A DNA stretch of 64,000 bases from contig CM055096.1 in NCBI GenBank assembly GCA_029204225.1, positions 1,883,908 to 1,947,907 of the forward strand, read 5' to 3'. The translations under genes and the position numbers were made by a program. This document shows positions 1-11,802 of the stretch, piece after piece (position 1 is the first letter of the stretch; the number at the start of each line of letters is the position of its first letter). The notes beneath the pieces are model-generated. The model ran no database searches. It was not told where the DNA came from and worked only from the letters and a program-made list of their open reading frames with translations. The DNA comes from Diphasiastrum complanatum. Its lineage: Eukaryota; Streptophyta; Lycopodiopsida; Lycopodiales; Lycopodiaceae.

Positions 1-479
1 AGATCAAAGGTGGAATGAATGAAAGCATTTGCCTCAGCCATGAGGTCCTTAACCTGTAAAAAAAGCTCCCCTAACTCTGACATTGAGGTGTAGGGTCGAA
101 GTTCTCACATCGTAGTAGCCTCCCGCCTGTCAACAAGGGTTAGAACACTGGATAGGTGCCTAACTATGAATAGATGCTACTTTTAGGTAGTTCTCTACTT
201 TTTCTCTAACTCTATCACCACTAACACTACACACCCCTAACTCTACTCCACTAAACTAACATTCATCATGATCTTGTGGAGAATATTAGAATAGAAGAGA
301 GGAAGAGAGTAATAGAGAGAATGAGGGTAGTAGTTAGCTCAATTGCTCCTTGTGCTTGCTAATACAAAAACTTTAACTATGGAAACCAAAAACTTGCATA
401 CTTGAGAGCAAAAGGAAAACACAATCAAGCACATTAGCAAGTAGTGAATAGCAAATGAGAATGCTTCTCTCCAAAATTT
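1..479. other. No gene seen; probable continuation of LTR-like repeat
   Basis: No open frame here looks like a protein. The stretch lies on the downstream (minus-strand) side of the LTR-like repeat at 480-819 and may be its U5 or leader. No primer-binding site, poly-A signal or flanking duplication could be fixed. Confidence 0.3.
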
Positions 480-819
480 GGTAGAGTTTTCTCCTTCTCA
501 TTAAGCATGAAAATAGAGTACAAATGGTGCCTTTTTATAAATGGGGAAGGCCCTTGCCCCAAAATTCTATTGGCTAATATGTACATTGATCCTAACCATT
601 CATCTTGGACCCAACTTAATCCAAAGGTCCACAAAAAGTACATTAGAATTCACAAGATTCATATGAGCCCAAGTTGGACCCAACCCTAAAATAATAGACT
701 TCTAAGTTAAAAATGACTTTGGGCCTCAAGTTTTATTTTAATTACAAGGGGCCCAAGTCCATTATTTCTATTTACAATCGCCTTGCGTGCTCATTGGGTC
801 ATGGGCTTATACGTGCAGG
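480..819 (-). repeat. LTR-like repeat R, copy 1
   Basis: This segment shares diverged sequence with 29770-30103. Both copies end at the same sharp point on the plus strand, in gggcttatacg followed by TGCA or CGCA, so on the minus strand copy 1 starts with TG as an LTR should. Minus-strand reading gives a TATAAAAAG box near 530, and copy 2 has TATAAGAGAG near 29820. The adjoining gag-like frame at 869-1240 lies just upstream in the minus orientation. I infer a 3' LTR of a short or non-autonomous LTR element. The left edge is not defined. Confidence 0.45.
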
Positions 820-868
820 AAGCCATGCCCTTGCAACACATTTATTGATTCCTTTTCTTTTATTTGCT

Positions 869-1240
869 CTATGTTGGAAATAACCCCAACATGAGGGCCT
901 TGAGATCTCTTTTTTGATGTTCTTGAATAGATTCAGAAATAACCTGCTTAGATTCTTTGAGCATGTCAGCCCAAGAACTCTTCGATTGTTGAAATTGCTG
1001 CTCCGAGGAGTGAACCCGCTCTTGAAGCTACTTTGCCATGTCTTTTGAATTTGCATTGCCGTCTTCTTCTTCTTCCTCTCCATCTGATTCCAATTCAATC
1101 TTGAGGTAAGTAGCATCAAACTCAAGAATGCCAACTTTGCCCTGGATGGCCAAAACCATATTTTCCAAGGTGGAGACTTAAAATGCTTGTTGCTTGATGA
1201 ACGCAAGCAAGGGTACATTGGTCTCTTGAAGAGACTCCAT
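869..1240 (-). pseudogene. Gag-like acidic coiled-coil remnant
   Basis: Read on the minus strand from an ATG at 1240, a frame of about 123 codons runs to a TAG at 869-871, with two internal stops (near residues 21 and 70). It contains an acidic patch (DGEEEEDGN) and a Gln/Glu/Ser-rich segment likely to form a coiled coil (QERVHSSEQQFQQSKSSW), then KQVISESIQEHQKRDLKA. It has no zinc knuckle, protease or polymerase. The position immediately 5' of repeat R fits a degenerate gag of a non-autonomous LTR element. A host pseudogene is possible. Only frame coherence supports the call. Confidence 0.35.
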
Positions 1241-1399
1241 AAAGCAAGGAAAATCAAACAACAGTGAAAAGGCGGTAGCAGCAGCGATGAGCTAGTAGGC
1301 AACAACAAACACAGCGAGCAGCGGTAGCACGCACTAGCGTGCCATCACTGCAGAGCACCATCGCGAGAAGGAGAGGGGCACGCTACTACCATTGTGAGA

Positions 1400-2277
1400 G
1401 AGAGAATAGAATAGAATAGAATATATTAATGTCTATCAGGTACCCTTGGGTACATAAGACAAAGAAAAAGTACATCAAAATGGAGCGTTGTCCATGTTGG
1501 ACTTATTTCTATCAACTAAAGCTAAAAACAAAAATAAACTGGAAATAAAACCAAAGTTTAACCTCCAACTATGGTGAGGGTACAAAAGCAGTAGCTTAAC
1601 CACCAACTACGCGGAGGAATAAAACTCACTAACTGAAAGAGAAAAACTATGTGATTTGGTGTGAGGCACATGGTGGCCTTTGATGACGAACTCTGGATGG
1701 TCGAGGAAGATGCTGGGCTTCTGTCGGTGAGATGGAATGTCAATATCACTATCAGAAGTATCCTCCCTAACTCTTTTCTGAAAGAAAAGTGTAATATGTG
1801 GCTGGTTGTGGTCAACATCCTGATCATCCGGCATAAGTGAAGATCTTAAGGAGAACAACTCTCGCAAAAGTAAACCAACAAATCTCGCATCCAAATAGGC
1901 AAAGAAGAAACCAAGCATGAGTGGAGTGTCCCAATAGAGACAGTGGTATCTACCTCTGATCTCATAGTAAGCTGGACATAAGAAAATAAGGTGAAACTCA
2001 TCCCCAATCTCTTGTAATGTATAGCACCGACATATCAGTAATGGTCGTGGCATGTCTGTGTATATGCCGGTCTCAAAAGCGAGCTGATGAGAAGAGACCC
2101 GAAGCTGACCTATGCGGTAGCACAGGCCAAAAGACAACGGCTGAGAGAGATAACTCGGTCTAACAGGAAGCCCTGAAGCATCCAAGTGAAGAAAGTGAAT
2201 GCGGTAGAACTAAAGCTTAACCTGTGAAGGATCAAGGTGAGACCAAACAGTATGTATGTATGCTCTATATATCTTAA
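1400..2277 (-). mobile_element. LINE-1, 3' part of an L1-type non-LTR element
   Basis: The minus frame from about 2205 to 1607 encodes the C-terminal region of a plant L1-type ORF2. It contains a zinc-finger-like CxC-x10-H-x4-C ending FHLIFLCPAYYEIRGRYHC, which aligns with the LINE at 51950-52195 (EHFLFLCPVYYEIRGRYHC). The preceding HFLHLDASGLPV matches HFLELDTVGFPV of that LINE. The tail beyond the frame ends near 1400 in a short (ATTCT)n run on the minus strand, typical of a LINE 3' end. The 5' portion continues at 8135-8360, beyond copia A. An in-frame stop and a frameshift make it dead. Confidence 0.7.
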
Positions 2278-2880
2278 TGAATTCACACGTGTGGGATGCC
2301 CTACACATGTCTTTTTTATCTCCTAAGCCCAATAATACCATAAAGATAAGACTAGCATTGGTTGTCAATAGGAAAGCTGATCATACAAGCAATATTATTG
2401 TGTTACAAGCAAGATCTGTCAACAAAACATAAGACTAAGCATCATAAATGCCTCTACTCGGCTAGAGAGAGAAAATAGGAAGTACAAAACTTGTGGAGAG
2501 AGGGCACAAAGAGCTTGTCTCCAAATTTGCATTACAGACAAATTTCATCATATTCTCAATGAGAGTACATCACATATATATAGATACATGGACTCTTCTC
2601 CTACTTTAAGTTGAATTGGGGTTGTGGATCCACCTCTCAAGCTATCTAGACTTATCCAAGCCACCTCATTATGTCTAATTGTGCCACTAGTCTTTTCATG
2701 CATTAAATGTGGCATGTAAAGTACAAATGGCAATTCTTATGGTAGCTCGAGTTTCTACTTCTACCTACCTTGAATATTTTATTCTAAGATGGGTCTTTAC
2801 TAAGCCAAAAGAGCTCAATTCATCTTTGGCATTTAGGACCCCTACTCACAACATTAGATAGATTTTTCAATATTTTGACA
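2278..2880 (-). repeat. 3' LTR of copia element A
   Basis: This 603-bp segment is a direct repeat of 7545-8134. On the minus strand it starts TGTCAAAATATTG and ends GTGAATTCA, so it has TG...CA termini. It differs from the 5' LTR by point changes and an extra ~20 bp containing aatattattgtgttac. A CACACGTGTG palindrome lies at its end (2284-2293). Left flank is cttaa and right-LTR flank is gatct, so no perfect target-site duplication is present. Confidence 0.85.
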
Positions 2881-2895
2881 CTCCTAAAAATGTAT

Positions 2896-5800
2896 CTAAT
2901 GTGGATCAAGCATTGATCTTGAGATAAGACCAAGATTAGACCTATTCTTTGAGAAGGCACTTTTGCAAAGTGGCTTTGTGAGAAGATCATCAATACACAA
3001 AGATGTGTCGACATGTTCCAAGTTGATTTCACCTCCAATGAGCTTTTCCCTTACAAAATGGTGTGCCACTTCTACATGCTTGCTTCTTGCATGAAAAATA
3101 GGATTTTTTGCAAGAGCTTGTGCCATATGTTGTCACATTTGATCTAGGAAAGATCATCCTCTTTGATGCACTTTAGCTCCATGATTAACCTCTTGATCCA
3201 AAGCACCTCTTTAGTTGTTGTAGTGAGTGCTTTGTACTCGGCCTCACAAGATGATAGAGATATGGTATCTTGCTTCTTTGAAAGCCAAGACACAAGATTG
3301 CTTCCAAGAAAGATAGTATATGCATTAATAGACTTTCAATCCATTTTATCACTTGCAAAATCGGAATCCGAATAGCCAACAATGGTTAGATCTTCATTCT
3401 TGTACAATAAACCATAATCTTGAGTAGAAGATACATATCTTAGAGCTCTTTTGGCCATCTTCCAATGTTGGATCTTGGGATCTTGCATAAATTGACTCAA
3501 TTTGTGCACACAATAGCTCAAATCGGGTCTAGTGATAGTAACCCAAATTAAAGAGCCTATAAGACTCCTATAAAGTGTGATGTCCTCAAAGGATCTTTCA
3601 TCACCTTTAATAGGATCTTTTACATGTTGCTCCATGGGAGTATCTATGCCTTTACAATTTTGCATATTGAATTTTCTCAACATAGAAAAGACATATCTAG
3701 ATTGACAAATAAAAGCATACTCTTCATGAAAATCAATCTCAAGGCCCAAAATGCAATGGATCTCTCCTAGATCTTGCATTTTATATTCTTTTCCTAATGC
3801 ATCTTTGGTTTCTTGAACTAGCATCAAACAACTTCCACTAAGAATAATGTCATCTACATAGATTAGAAGAATGACAATATTACTACCATCAAACTTTAAG
3901 TACATAGAAGGATCATAGTCACTAAGCACAAATCCTACTTAAAGTAGAAAGTTGTTGAGTCTTGAATACCATGATCTAGGTGTTTGCTTCAAGCCATAAA
4001 GACTTCTTAATAGCAAACACACCTTAGATTTATCCTTGATAAATCCTTGAGGCTGTTCCATGTATATCTCCTCCTCAAGATAGCCATTCAAAAAAGCGTT
4101 GGAGACATCAAGTTGAAACAGTTTCCACTTAAAAAATAAGGCAAGAGAGATTATGATTCTTATTGTCACCATCTTTGCTATAGGAGCAAAGGTTTCTTCA
4201 TAGTCAAGGCCATATATTTGTGTAAAGACTTTAGCAAATAATCTTGCCTTGTACTTGTTGATGGAGCCATCATGATTGTACTTGATCTTGGACACCACTT
4301 GCATCTAATGACATGCATGTTAGGTGGTGGATCCACTAGCTCCCATGTGTGGTTGGTGATCAAGGCATCATATTCAATCTTCATGGCCTCATACCACTCC
4401 TTGGTATTGAGGGCTTCTTGGATATCTTTGGGCTCCTCGTGAGAAACAAAATAAGCATAAGTGGAATCAAGATCCACTTGTTTTCCTTTGTCATAATAAG
4501 TAAGCCTCTTGGGCTCGGATCTCTCCCTCATGGATCTTCTAGGAGTGAAAATCGGAGGACTTCCATCTTCAAATCTTGACTCCTCCATATGTTGATTGTC
4601 TTCAATAACAATAGGCAACATGAGGGAGTCGATTGCAAAGATAGTTTGAACAATTCATGACCTCACCCCAAAAGTCTTTTGGAAAGGATGCCTCAATTCT
4701 AATGGTTTTGGCATATTCACACAATGTTCTATTCTTTCTTTCAGCTACCCCATTTTGAGATGGTGTATATGCACAAGAAAACTCCCTTTTAATGCCTTCA
4801 AGCTCACAATAATCATGAAATTTATTGGAAGTGTACAAACCACCTCCATCACTTCTAAGAATCTTGATTTTGTATGAAAATTGCTTTTCAACTAGAGCTT
4901 TGAACTTTAGGAAATAGTCAAACACCATAGACTTTGAAGCTAGAAGATATACCCAAGTAAATCTAGGGAAATCAGCAATGAAAGTTACAAAGCAAGTAGC
5001 ACCACCCTTGCTCTTTGAAGATGAGAACTGCACATCCGAGGGTATGAGCTCCAATGGATGTGTAGTCTTGATAGATGACTTTGAAAAAGGCTTCTTATGA
5101 GACTTAGATATGGCACAAGCCTCACATGGCTTGAAATTCTTGGAGATAAGATTAGGCAAGCCAATAGCTTTGGCTTTCTTGACCATGGACACCATATAAC
5201 TATAGTTAGGATGCCCCAACCTTCTATGTCATAGTTCCTCCAAAGACATATGAGAAGCAAAAGCACCATCACAAGAGTTAGCATACTCTTTGGGATCAAG
5301 CTTGTAGATTCCATCATATCTAGACCCAAATGCAAGGATCTCATCATGCTTCTTGATTGTACATGTATCAACATTGAAATTCACATCGAGTCGACTATCA
5401 AACAGTTGCCCAACACTAATAAGATTTTTTATTAACTTGGAAACAAAAAGTACATTAGACATAGAAAGAACTTTTGATGAAGAAAGCTTTAAGGGAATGG
5501 TCCCTATGCCTTCAATAGCACACTCATGATCATTTGCTGTGTAGATGGACTTCTTGGCTCCTTCATAAGGTGACATAGATGAAAAAGAATGCTTGGAGCT
5601 ACACATATGTGAAGAAGCTCCACTATCGATATACCACGAACCATCCTTCTTGAAAGGTGATGAAGAAAAACCTTGGTAATCTTTTGGTAACATCAATAAA
5701 CATTACCATTTGTACCTTTGGTGGAATGTCACTATAAAGTGGATTCAGGTACTCATGAAAATCTTGAATAAATTGTTCCAAACCTTTATTCATTGTTAAA

Positions 5801-6786
5801 TGACTCAACTTTTAAAAGTGTTCATAGTCATCTAATAGTCGTAGGAAGTATTCCCTAAAAACTATGCAAAAATCTATTAGAAATCAATGATAAACTTCAT
5901 TGTTACACTTATTAGCTACTATTCACGATGTACTTTATTATTAACACCCTGATAGAGAGAGAAAACCTAGGAGTACACTACTAGGCATAATGCCCCTTCT
6001 TGCCACAAAAGAAACACTTGATGTTTTTCTTCTTCTTCTTGGATGTGGAAGCTTGAGAGAACTCATCCTCTTCTCCTTTCTCCTTGGAAATAAGATTGTT
6101 CGTGCTTGAAGAGGATTGATGTTGATTCTTACTTCTTGTCTTGTTCTTGTCTTTGGTAAAGAGAGCTTTACCATCAATGTTGAGAGACAATCTCTCCATT
6201 TTCAAGAGTTTATACTCTTGTCTTGATTCTTCATAAATGAGCACACTTTGGAGTGCTTTCAAACTTGGTAGCTCCTCCTTAATGGCATAACTCTGAACAA
6301 GGTTGTCATATTCCTCCTTTAACCCATTAATAACGACTTGAACAAGTTCATTTTGGTTGATGGAGTCTCCTATGCATGACAATTCTCTATGGAGGTCTGT
6401 AACTCTCATTACATAAGCTAAAGCACATTCATCACTTCTCTGTACACTTGAAAAAATTGGTTTCTTAGTGTTAGAAGTCTAGAAGTATTCTTTGCCTCAT
6501 AGATAGACTTGAGAGTATCCCAAGCATCTTTGGCATTAGTACAAGCACCAATTTCTCTTAAGATGTCATTTGAGACATTCATCTTAATATAATGCAGAGC
6601 CATCCTGGCTCTTTTTTTGTACTTTGGAATTTCTTAAGAAATTTGTGGTTCTTCTTCAATGCCAAGTACAATATCCATCACATCTTGTAGTATAAAGACA
6701 GATTCCATTCTAACCTTCCAAATTGAGTAATTGGAGGTTGACAATCTTTCACTTGCTTCTAATAGAAAGACACTCATTGAAGTCAT
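2896..6786 (-). pseudogene. Copia element A gag-pol (degenerate)
   Basis: Minus-strand Ty1/copia polyprotein from ATG at 6786 (starting MTSMSVFLLEASERLS) to 2896. Domains in order: gag with zinc knuckle CFFCGKKGHYA (~5990); aspartic protease DSGASSHMC (~5620); GAG_pre-integrase and integrase (5219-4602); reverse transcriptase with QLDVSNAFLNG and YVDD (LLIYVDDIILSG, ~3860); RNase H (SLSSCEAEYKAL and HARSKHVEVAHHF, ~3260-3080). It is inactive. There are stops in gag, between RT subdomains (~3938) and in RNase H. A ~285-bp deletion relative to B sits at ~4615. Foreign sequence replaces the gag-protease linker at 5670-5982. The integrase motif HSDV reads PSDV. Sister of element B. Confidence 0.9.
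5670..5982 (-). other. Captured gene fragment inside copia A
   Basis: Compared with B, about 105 bp of gag-protease linker is replaced by 313 bp unrelated to any retroelement here. On the minus strand a frame reads REYFLRLLDDYEHF, a TAA, then MNKGLEQFIQDFHEY and LNPLYSDIPPKVQMVMF. This looks like a globular protein exon. It is preceded by intron-like sequence with possible acceptors (tttttgcatag at ~5865 and ctctctctatcag at ~5950). No terminal inverted repeats or flanking duplication were seen. I do not recognise the parent gene. A small non-coding insertion is the alternative. Confidence 0.45.
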
Positions 6787-7529
6787 AAAGAATGATGGAA
6801 ATCAAAAAAGATGGATGAAAGAATTGCTTATCTTCTCACTATAGGAACCAATCAAGGTAACAAAACCAAATCCTATGTAAGACCAAGCAAAAACCTGTGA
6901 GATAGATCTCACTAGCTTGACAATCTCTCTAAAACAAGATTTGAATCATCAAAAAAGATGAAGTATGGCAAAAGTTATGGTTCTCTGAATTTCACACGTG
7001 TGAAATATTCCAAAAATGTCAAATTGACTCAAATACAATCTATTTGTATGAAACAATTTGCCTAGAACCTATAAATTTTGTCTAAATCACATGTAGATGA
7101 GATTGTTCAACTTTTGGATGATTTTTGTGATCATTCAGGCAATAAATGACATGTACACACGATTTGCCACAGGTCTAGGCACCCTACCTACGACTCTTCA
7201 AAAGCTTATAACTTTTGATTGGCTTATCCAACTGTCATGATTCAAATTGAATCAGATTCTACCATTTCTAGCTTTCTAGTGGGTTAATTTGCATGAAATT
7301 TGGATCTAAGGTGAGAGAGAACCACCAAACTGAAAATGGGCAGATTTCACATGTGCCAGCACCTGAAATTCCGTACAATACCTGATCTGGACCATTCAAT
7401 GTGGTTTGAGGCTCTAAATCACCAGAAAACTACAAACTAGCTAGAAAGTAGAATCTAGACAATTCCTAGCTTGAAATCTGATCAGATCTACAAACTTTTT
7501 GATTAGATTTGCTTGTGAAACTTAGGTAG
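6787..7529 (-). other. 5' untranslated leader of copia A
   Basis: Sequence between the primer-binding site and the gag ATG has no long frame. It carries a perfect palindrome tttcacacgtgtgaaa at 6990-7005. The same leader is present in element B (20756-21362). Confidence 0.7.
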
Positions 7530-7541
7530 GCTCTGATACCA
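7530..7541 (-). promoter_or_regulatory. Primer-binding site of copia A
   Basis: Plus-strand gctctgatacca is the complement of TGGTATCAGAGC, the plant copia site that pairs with the 3' end of initiator tRNA-Met. It lies 3 nt from the 5' LTR end at 7545, which fixes the LTR boundary and element orientation. Confidence 0.9.
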
Positions 7542-7544
7542 TGA

Positions 7545-8134
7545 TGAATTCACACGTGTGGGATGCTCTACACATGTATTTTTGATCTCCTAAGCCCAAT
7601 GATACCATAAAGATCAGACTAGCATTGGTTGTCAATAGGAAAGTTGATCATACAAGCAAGATCTGTCAACAAAACATAAGACTAAGCATCATAAATGCCT
7701 CTACTCATCTAGAGAGAGAAAATAGGAAGTACAAAACTCGTGGAGAGAGAGAGGGCACAAAGAGCTTGCCTCCAAATTTGCATTACAAACAAATTTCATC
7801 ATATTCTCAATGAGAGTACAGCACATATATATAGATCCATGGACTCTTCTCCTACTTTGAGTTGAATTGGGGTTGTGGATCCACCTCTCAAGCTATCTAG
7901 ACTTATCCAAGCCACCTCATTATGTCTAATTGTGCCACCTAGTCTTTTCATGCATTAAATGTGGCATGTAAAGTACAAATGGCAATTCCTATGGTAGCTC
8001 GAGTTTCTACTTCTACCTACCTTGAATATTTTATTCTAAGATGGGTCTTTACTAAGCCAAAAGAGCTCAATTCATCTTTGACATTTTTAGGACCCCTACT
8101 CACAACATTAGGTAGATTTTTCAATATTTTGACA
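7545..8134 (-). repeat. 5' LTR of copia element A
   Basis: This 590-bp direct repeat of 2278-2880 has TG...CA ends on the minus strand. It contains a CACACGTGTG palindrome at 7551-7560 and a TATA-like tatatatag near 7830. As the upstream LTR in minus orientation it would drive the element. LTR divergence marks A as old relative to D. Confidence 0.85.
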
Positions 8135-8360
8135 GATCTGTCTGTGAATGAATGCATGAGTCCCATTGGGGAGGTCAGACATAGATAATCCCCAGCTATG
8201 TAGAAAGTCCGAAGCATACTAAAACCATGAAGAGTTAGCCCGCTGCCCAGCCAAAGTGTGAGAAGATGTAAAAGCCGCTACCACATATATGGAGGAATCA
8301 AGCTCTAAGATTCTGTGAATGAATGTGATAATCTTGAAAATAGCCTCGACACGGATATTC
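8135..8360 (-). mobile_element. LINE-1, upstream part, split by copia A
   Basis: Minus-strand translation gives EAIFKIITFIHRILELD, then FLHSWGLSMSDLPNGTHAF and IHRQ. This matches the LINE at 51250-51490 (SAIFQLILYIGRIMMLPID, ILDALGISITNLPLDTHE). The frame resumes across copia A at 2277 with IYRAYIHTVW, matching FYREYLSRTW. The two pieces are therefore one LINE interrupted by A. One in-frame stop is present. Homology fades upstream of ~8360. Confidence 0.6.
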
Positions 8361-9929
8361 CATCTTGGTGGGAAGATGGATCTTTTGCTAGATCATGGTT
8401 GCAGTCTGATAAGATGCTCATTTTGTTGCCAAACTGAGCATTTGTTGTTGAAGTCCTGACTGCTCTTGTTGTTCATATTGAAAGTTGTTGAAATCATTGG
8501 CAAAGATGTAGAGATATATCCCAATGAAAATTCGTGTGATATTGCAACTGTAGAGGTAGAATAAAATTGCTGATGAAATATCATCTATAGGGCTGCTGCA
8601 AAAGAAAACACACCAGACCATACGACAATAGAACAAACAAACAAGTAGCAACAAACGAAATAGTTGACAGGACAAAACTTGAAATAAGAGAAAAAAATGA
8701 GAAATTGTAGTAGATAGCTCTATAGAAGGATTTGCATGACACTCTTAGACCAAACTCTTGCAATTTAGTATCGAACTTGGCACAAGGCCATAGTTACAGT
8801 GTTACAAAAGAAAGACAAGTGATAACGTATAACATTTACGTAGCATGCAATAAGACAATCATGTCTTAGATTACTTTCACTTAGATAAAACATAAGGGTT
8901 ATCATCTAGACACAAAACTCATGATTCATCAGGCGGTAGCTCAAAACTTGGCTCCAGGGTATGATATCAATTGCTTGGTCATAGAGACGTAATGAAGACA
9001 CATATCTGAGGTGGTACATTCTCAGTCTTATCTATGGATGGTGTTTGAGATAGACCTTACATGGTTGCTAGATAGGATGTAGCTCTATTTGGATTGGAAG
9101 CAACTATGTATCCATGGAGGCATAGTGGTATCTTCTATATAGGACATCGCTAGGTCTATGTAGTCGGAATCAACTTGTGTGATAGACGATGTAGCAATAT
9201 GTTGACTCTCTACAAAAGACTGTTGTGTTGGATGAGGAGCGATCGATCGTGGATAAGAAGACTCTGGTTGAGAACTGAAAAGTGGTGTAGGATGGTTCAT
9301 AGAACCAGAGGATCGAGGTTGATGAAAAATTGGGCCTATTGGCCTTGGTTGGCCTAGGTTGATGAGGAGTTGAGGCCGTCGTGAGTGCAATCCACATGGC
9401 TATGTATTAGATATCATTCCTTTGTGTTACCAAGTAGGAACATGGGGAATAGTTTGAGGTTTTCAGCTTCAAAACTATCGTTGTAGAACATACAAGTGTT
9501 CTCAAAGTCTTGAAGAAATCGTACGGGGATTTCCCATCATATTTGGTGCATCAATCCGTGGAATTCTCCCTTCCACTTTGGGAGGAGGCTGATCTGACTT
9601 CTCACTCATGGTGCTCTAGCAGACAATCAATACTTGATGGATGGTGGATGATGAGTGTGATAACCTATTCTTGCTTACCTATGGCTCCCTACCAGGTTAT
9701 ATCCAAGGCAATCCCTACTGAATATACCTAAGGCTTCTCCCAACTAGACGAGATACGAATAGGTGACCAAGATGTTGATGATAATTGTGAATATGTACAG
9801 GCCTAAGTATAAAGATATCTCACTGTTTCACTTTTGGCGGTGACAGATCTCATTTTCACGCTTCAGTTGTGTGAGTTATTTCGGACCTAGTCAACTCAAA
9901 TGGACCACAGAGCAAGAAAATTACTGGGG
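8361..9929. other. Intergenic, no supported gene
   Basis: Several 60-101 codon frames occur on both strands and overlap one another. The longest (9085-9390, minus) is Pro/Ser/Gln-rich and ends in VDSDYIDLAMSYIEDTTMPP. It has no recognised domain, homologous partner or splice pattern here. It could be a decayed retroelement or gene piece. Confidence 0.3.
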
Positions 9930-10460
9930 ACTCGTACAAAAAATGACTCGTGGACGGATACAGACGACTCACATGGGACTTGCACATAAGATGACTCGCA
10001 CAAAAAAATGACTCGTACAACACAGAAATGATTCGCACAACTCCAAAAATGACTCGTACAACACAAAAATGACTCACGCAACTTAAAAAATGACTCGTAC
10101 AACACAGAAATGACTCGTACAACTCGCGCAACTTCAAAAATGACTCGTACAACACAGAAATGACTCGTTGACTCGTAGAACTCCAAAAATGACTCGTACA
10201 ACACAAGAAATGGCTCGCGCAACTCAAAAAATGACTCGTACAACACAGAAATGACTCGCATGACACAAAAATGACTCGTACAACTCCAAAAATGACTCGT
10301 ACAACACAGAAACTACTCGCACAACAGAATGGTAGTGGTAATGATGCAAAATTGACAAAAATGACTTGCACAGGGGGAACAAGTCAAAATGACTCGCACA
10401 GGGGAACCTATCCGCACAATCTACCTGAGGTACTCGCACAACTATTTGAATGTTGAGGAA
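9930..10460 (+). repeat. Minisatellite with TGACTCG in most units
   Basis: Around twenty imperfect ~21-bp units of the form aaaaatgactcgtacaacac follow each other, with variants tgactcgcac and aactcgcgcaac. Many units come in pairs alternating acacag and aactcc ends. Frames on the minus strand reading repeated LYESF are products of the repeat and not genes. The core TGACTC is the half-site bound by GCN4/AP-1 type bZIP factors, so many potential bZIP sites are clustered here. Whether they are bound is unknown. Confidence 0.85.
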
Positions 10461-11802
10461 CTCGCATAGTTGGCTCAAGATTAGTCGATTTTACTAGTGT
10501 GTGAGTAGGACCTGAAAATCAGATTAGAAATGCAAAAAATAGGTTTTTGAGAAGAAATTCATGTGGAGCTCAAATCGGTACTCTCACAGCTGAAAAAGAT
10601 GGATCTTGAGATCTGCAGAGGTCTAAAATGGGTTGTGCGAGTGGGGTCTTGCATGGAAATTAGTAAGAATAAGCTTGAAGACCCCCTTTAGACTAAAGGA
10701 AATGGAAGGAAGGGCTATTTGAGTTTTCGAAGGGACCTAAATTCTACTTCAAATTGAAGATTTTTTAAAGAAGTTCAAGTGCCTTATGCACTTCGGGTCC
10801 TTTCAAATGAAGTTCACAATGGATTTAAGAAGATCCAATGGTTATCAAGGATCCAACAGCCTATGGCCCTCCCCAACTTCCTCATCACAACCATCCATCA
10901 ACTTGGATCAAAATCCGACGTTCCTTTCTGGATCTGTGCGGCAGAACTGGACCCCCGAGCAGCTAGCTCCTTATATGCACTAGGGACTTGCTCCGGATCG
11001 TTGCGCGCGACCCCCGTCAGCTGACCCTATCTCTTTTGCTCATGTATTTCCAGCTATGAAGATTTCCAGAGGGTTTCAGGGGCAGCGGCTTTGCTTCTGA
11101 TCTCACGTCTTCTACTGTCTACGGAGACTAGGGGCTCTCTGACAACACATTCTTCTACCTAGGGCACCCCGGTTGACGGCTTTACAACAACCAAAATGAC
11201 TGGACAGGGAGAGAGTTCTTCAAATTTTCAGCTAGAAACCCCAGCTTGAAGAAGCAGCAGGCTTTCAACGTTGTTTGTTGACTTGTAGGATGAGGTGATC
11301 AGAAAAATGAAACTTCTTGATATTCGCACAGGCCTTTTTGGTGGATCGTAGGGTCAGCACCACCTGAAAAATGGCTGTCTGAGTGGAAACTGCCAAGAAA
11401 AACTTGCAAACGGCCTGTCAGATGCTACGTGCAATTTAGAATCAGTGTGAGGTGGAGATGGTTCATGAGCTCATCCCCTTCTCTCAAGAAGTTGGCTCTC
11501 AAAAAGTTGGCCGCAGCAGGGAGAGACTGAGATGGTTGTAGAGCGCTCGCTATTCTCCAAAGCATAGCTACCTGGAGAAGACGATATGTCAGCAACAAGG
11601 TGTAGCAGCAGCTGCTGCTCGCCATTCTCAATTGCTCTATAATCTCTCGCTGTATCGGTCTTTCTTTTCTATTACACTTCAATTTATTTCTTGCTCTATA
11701 TCTTTTCTCACCCTCTTGGTAACCAGGTCACTGTCATCATTTTGACTCTCAGCACCATGACCCTCTTGTGAATGTTAAAGCTCTGACAATTTGATATCTT
11801 GT
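10461..11802. other. Intergenic, no supported gene
   Basis: Moderate GC sequence with short overlapping frames only. A plus frame at 10786-10983 reads PSPTSSSQPSINLDQNP and NWTPEQLAPYMH, which is protein-like. It has no start context, partner exon or homologue in the window. Confidence 0.3.

Noticed and set aside
507-689. Sixty-codon plus frame within repeat R
   Set aside because: Falls in LTR-like sequence in antisense. No domain.
7530-7541. tRNA gene at primer-binding sites
   Set aside because: Only the 12-nt complement of the tRNA 3' end is present, with no cloverleaf around it. The same holds at 21363, 31162, 38753 and 56455.
9856-10478. Three minus-strand frames of 84-171 codons with repeated LYESF/VVRVIF peptides
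   Set aside because: They are translations of the 21-bp tandem repeat in different frames. There is no domain or start context.
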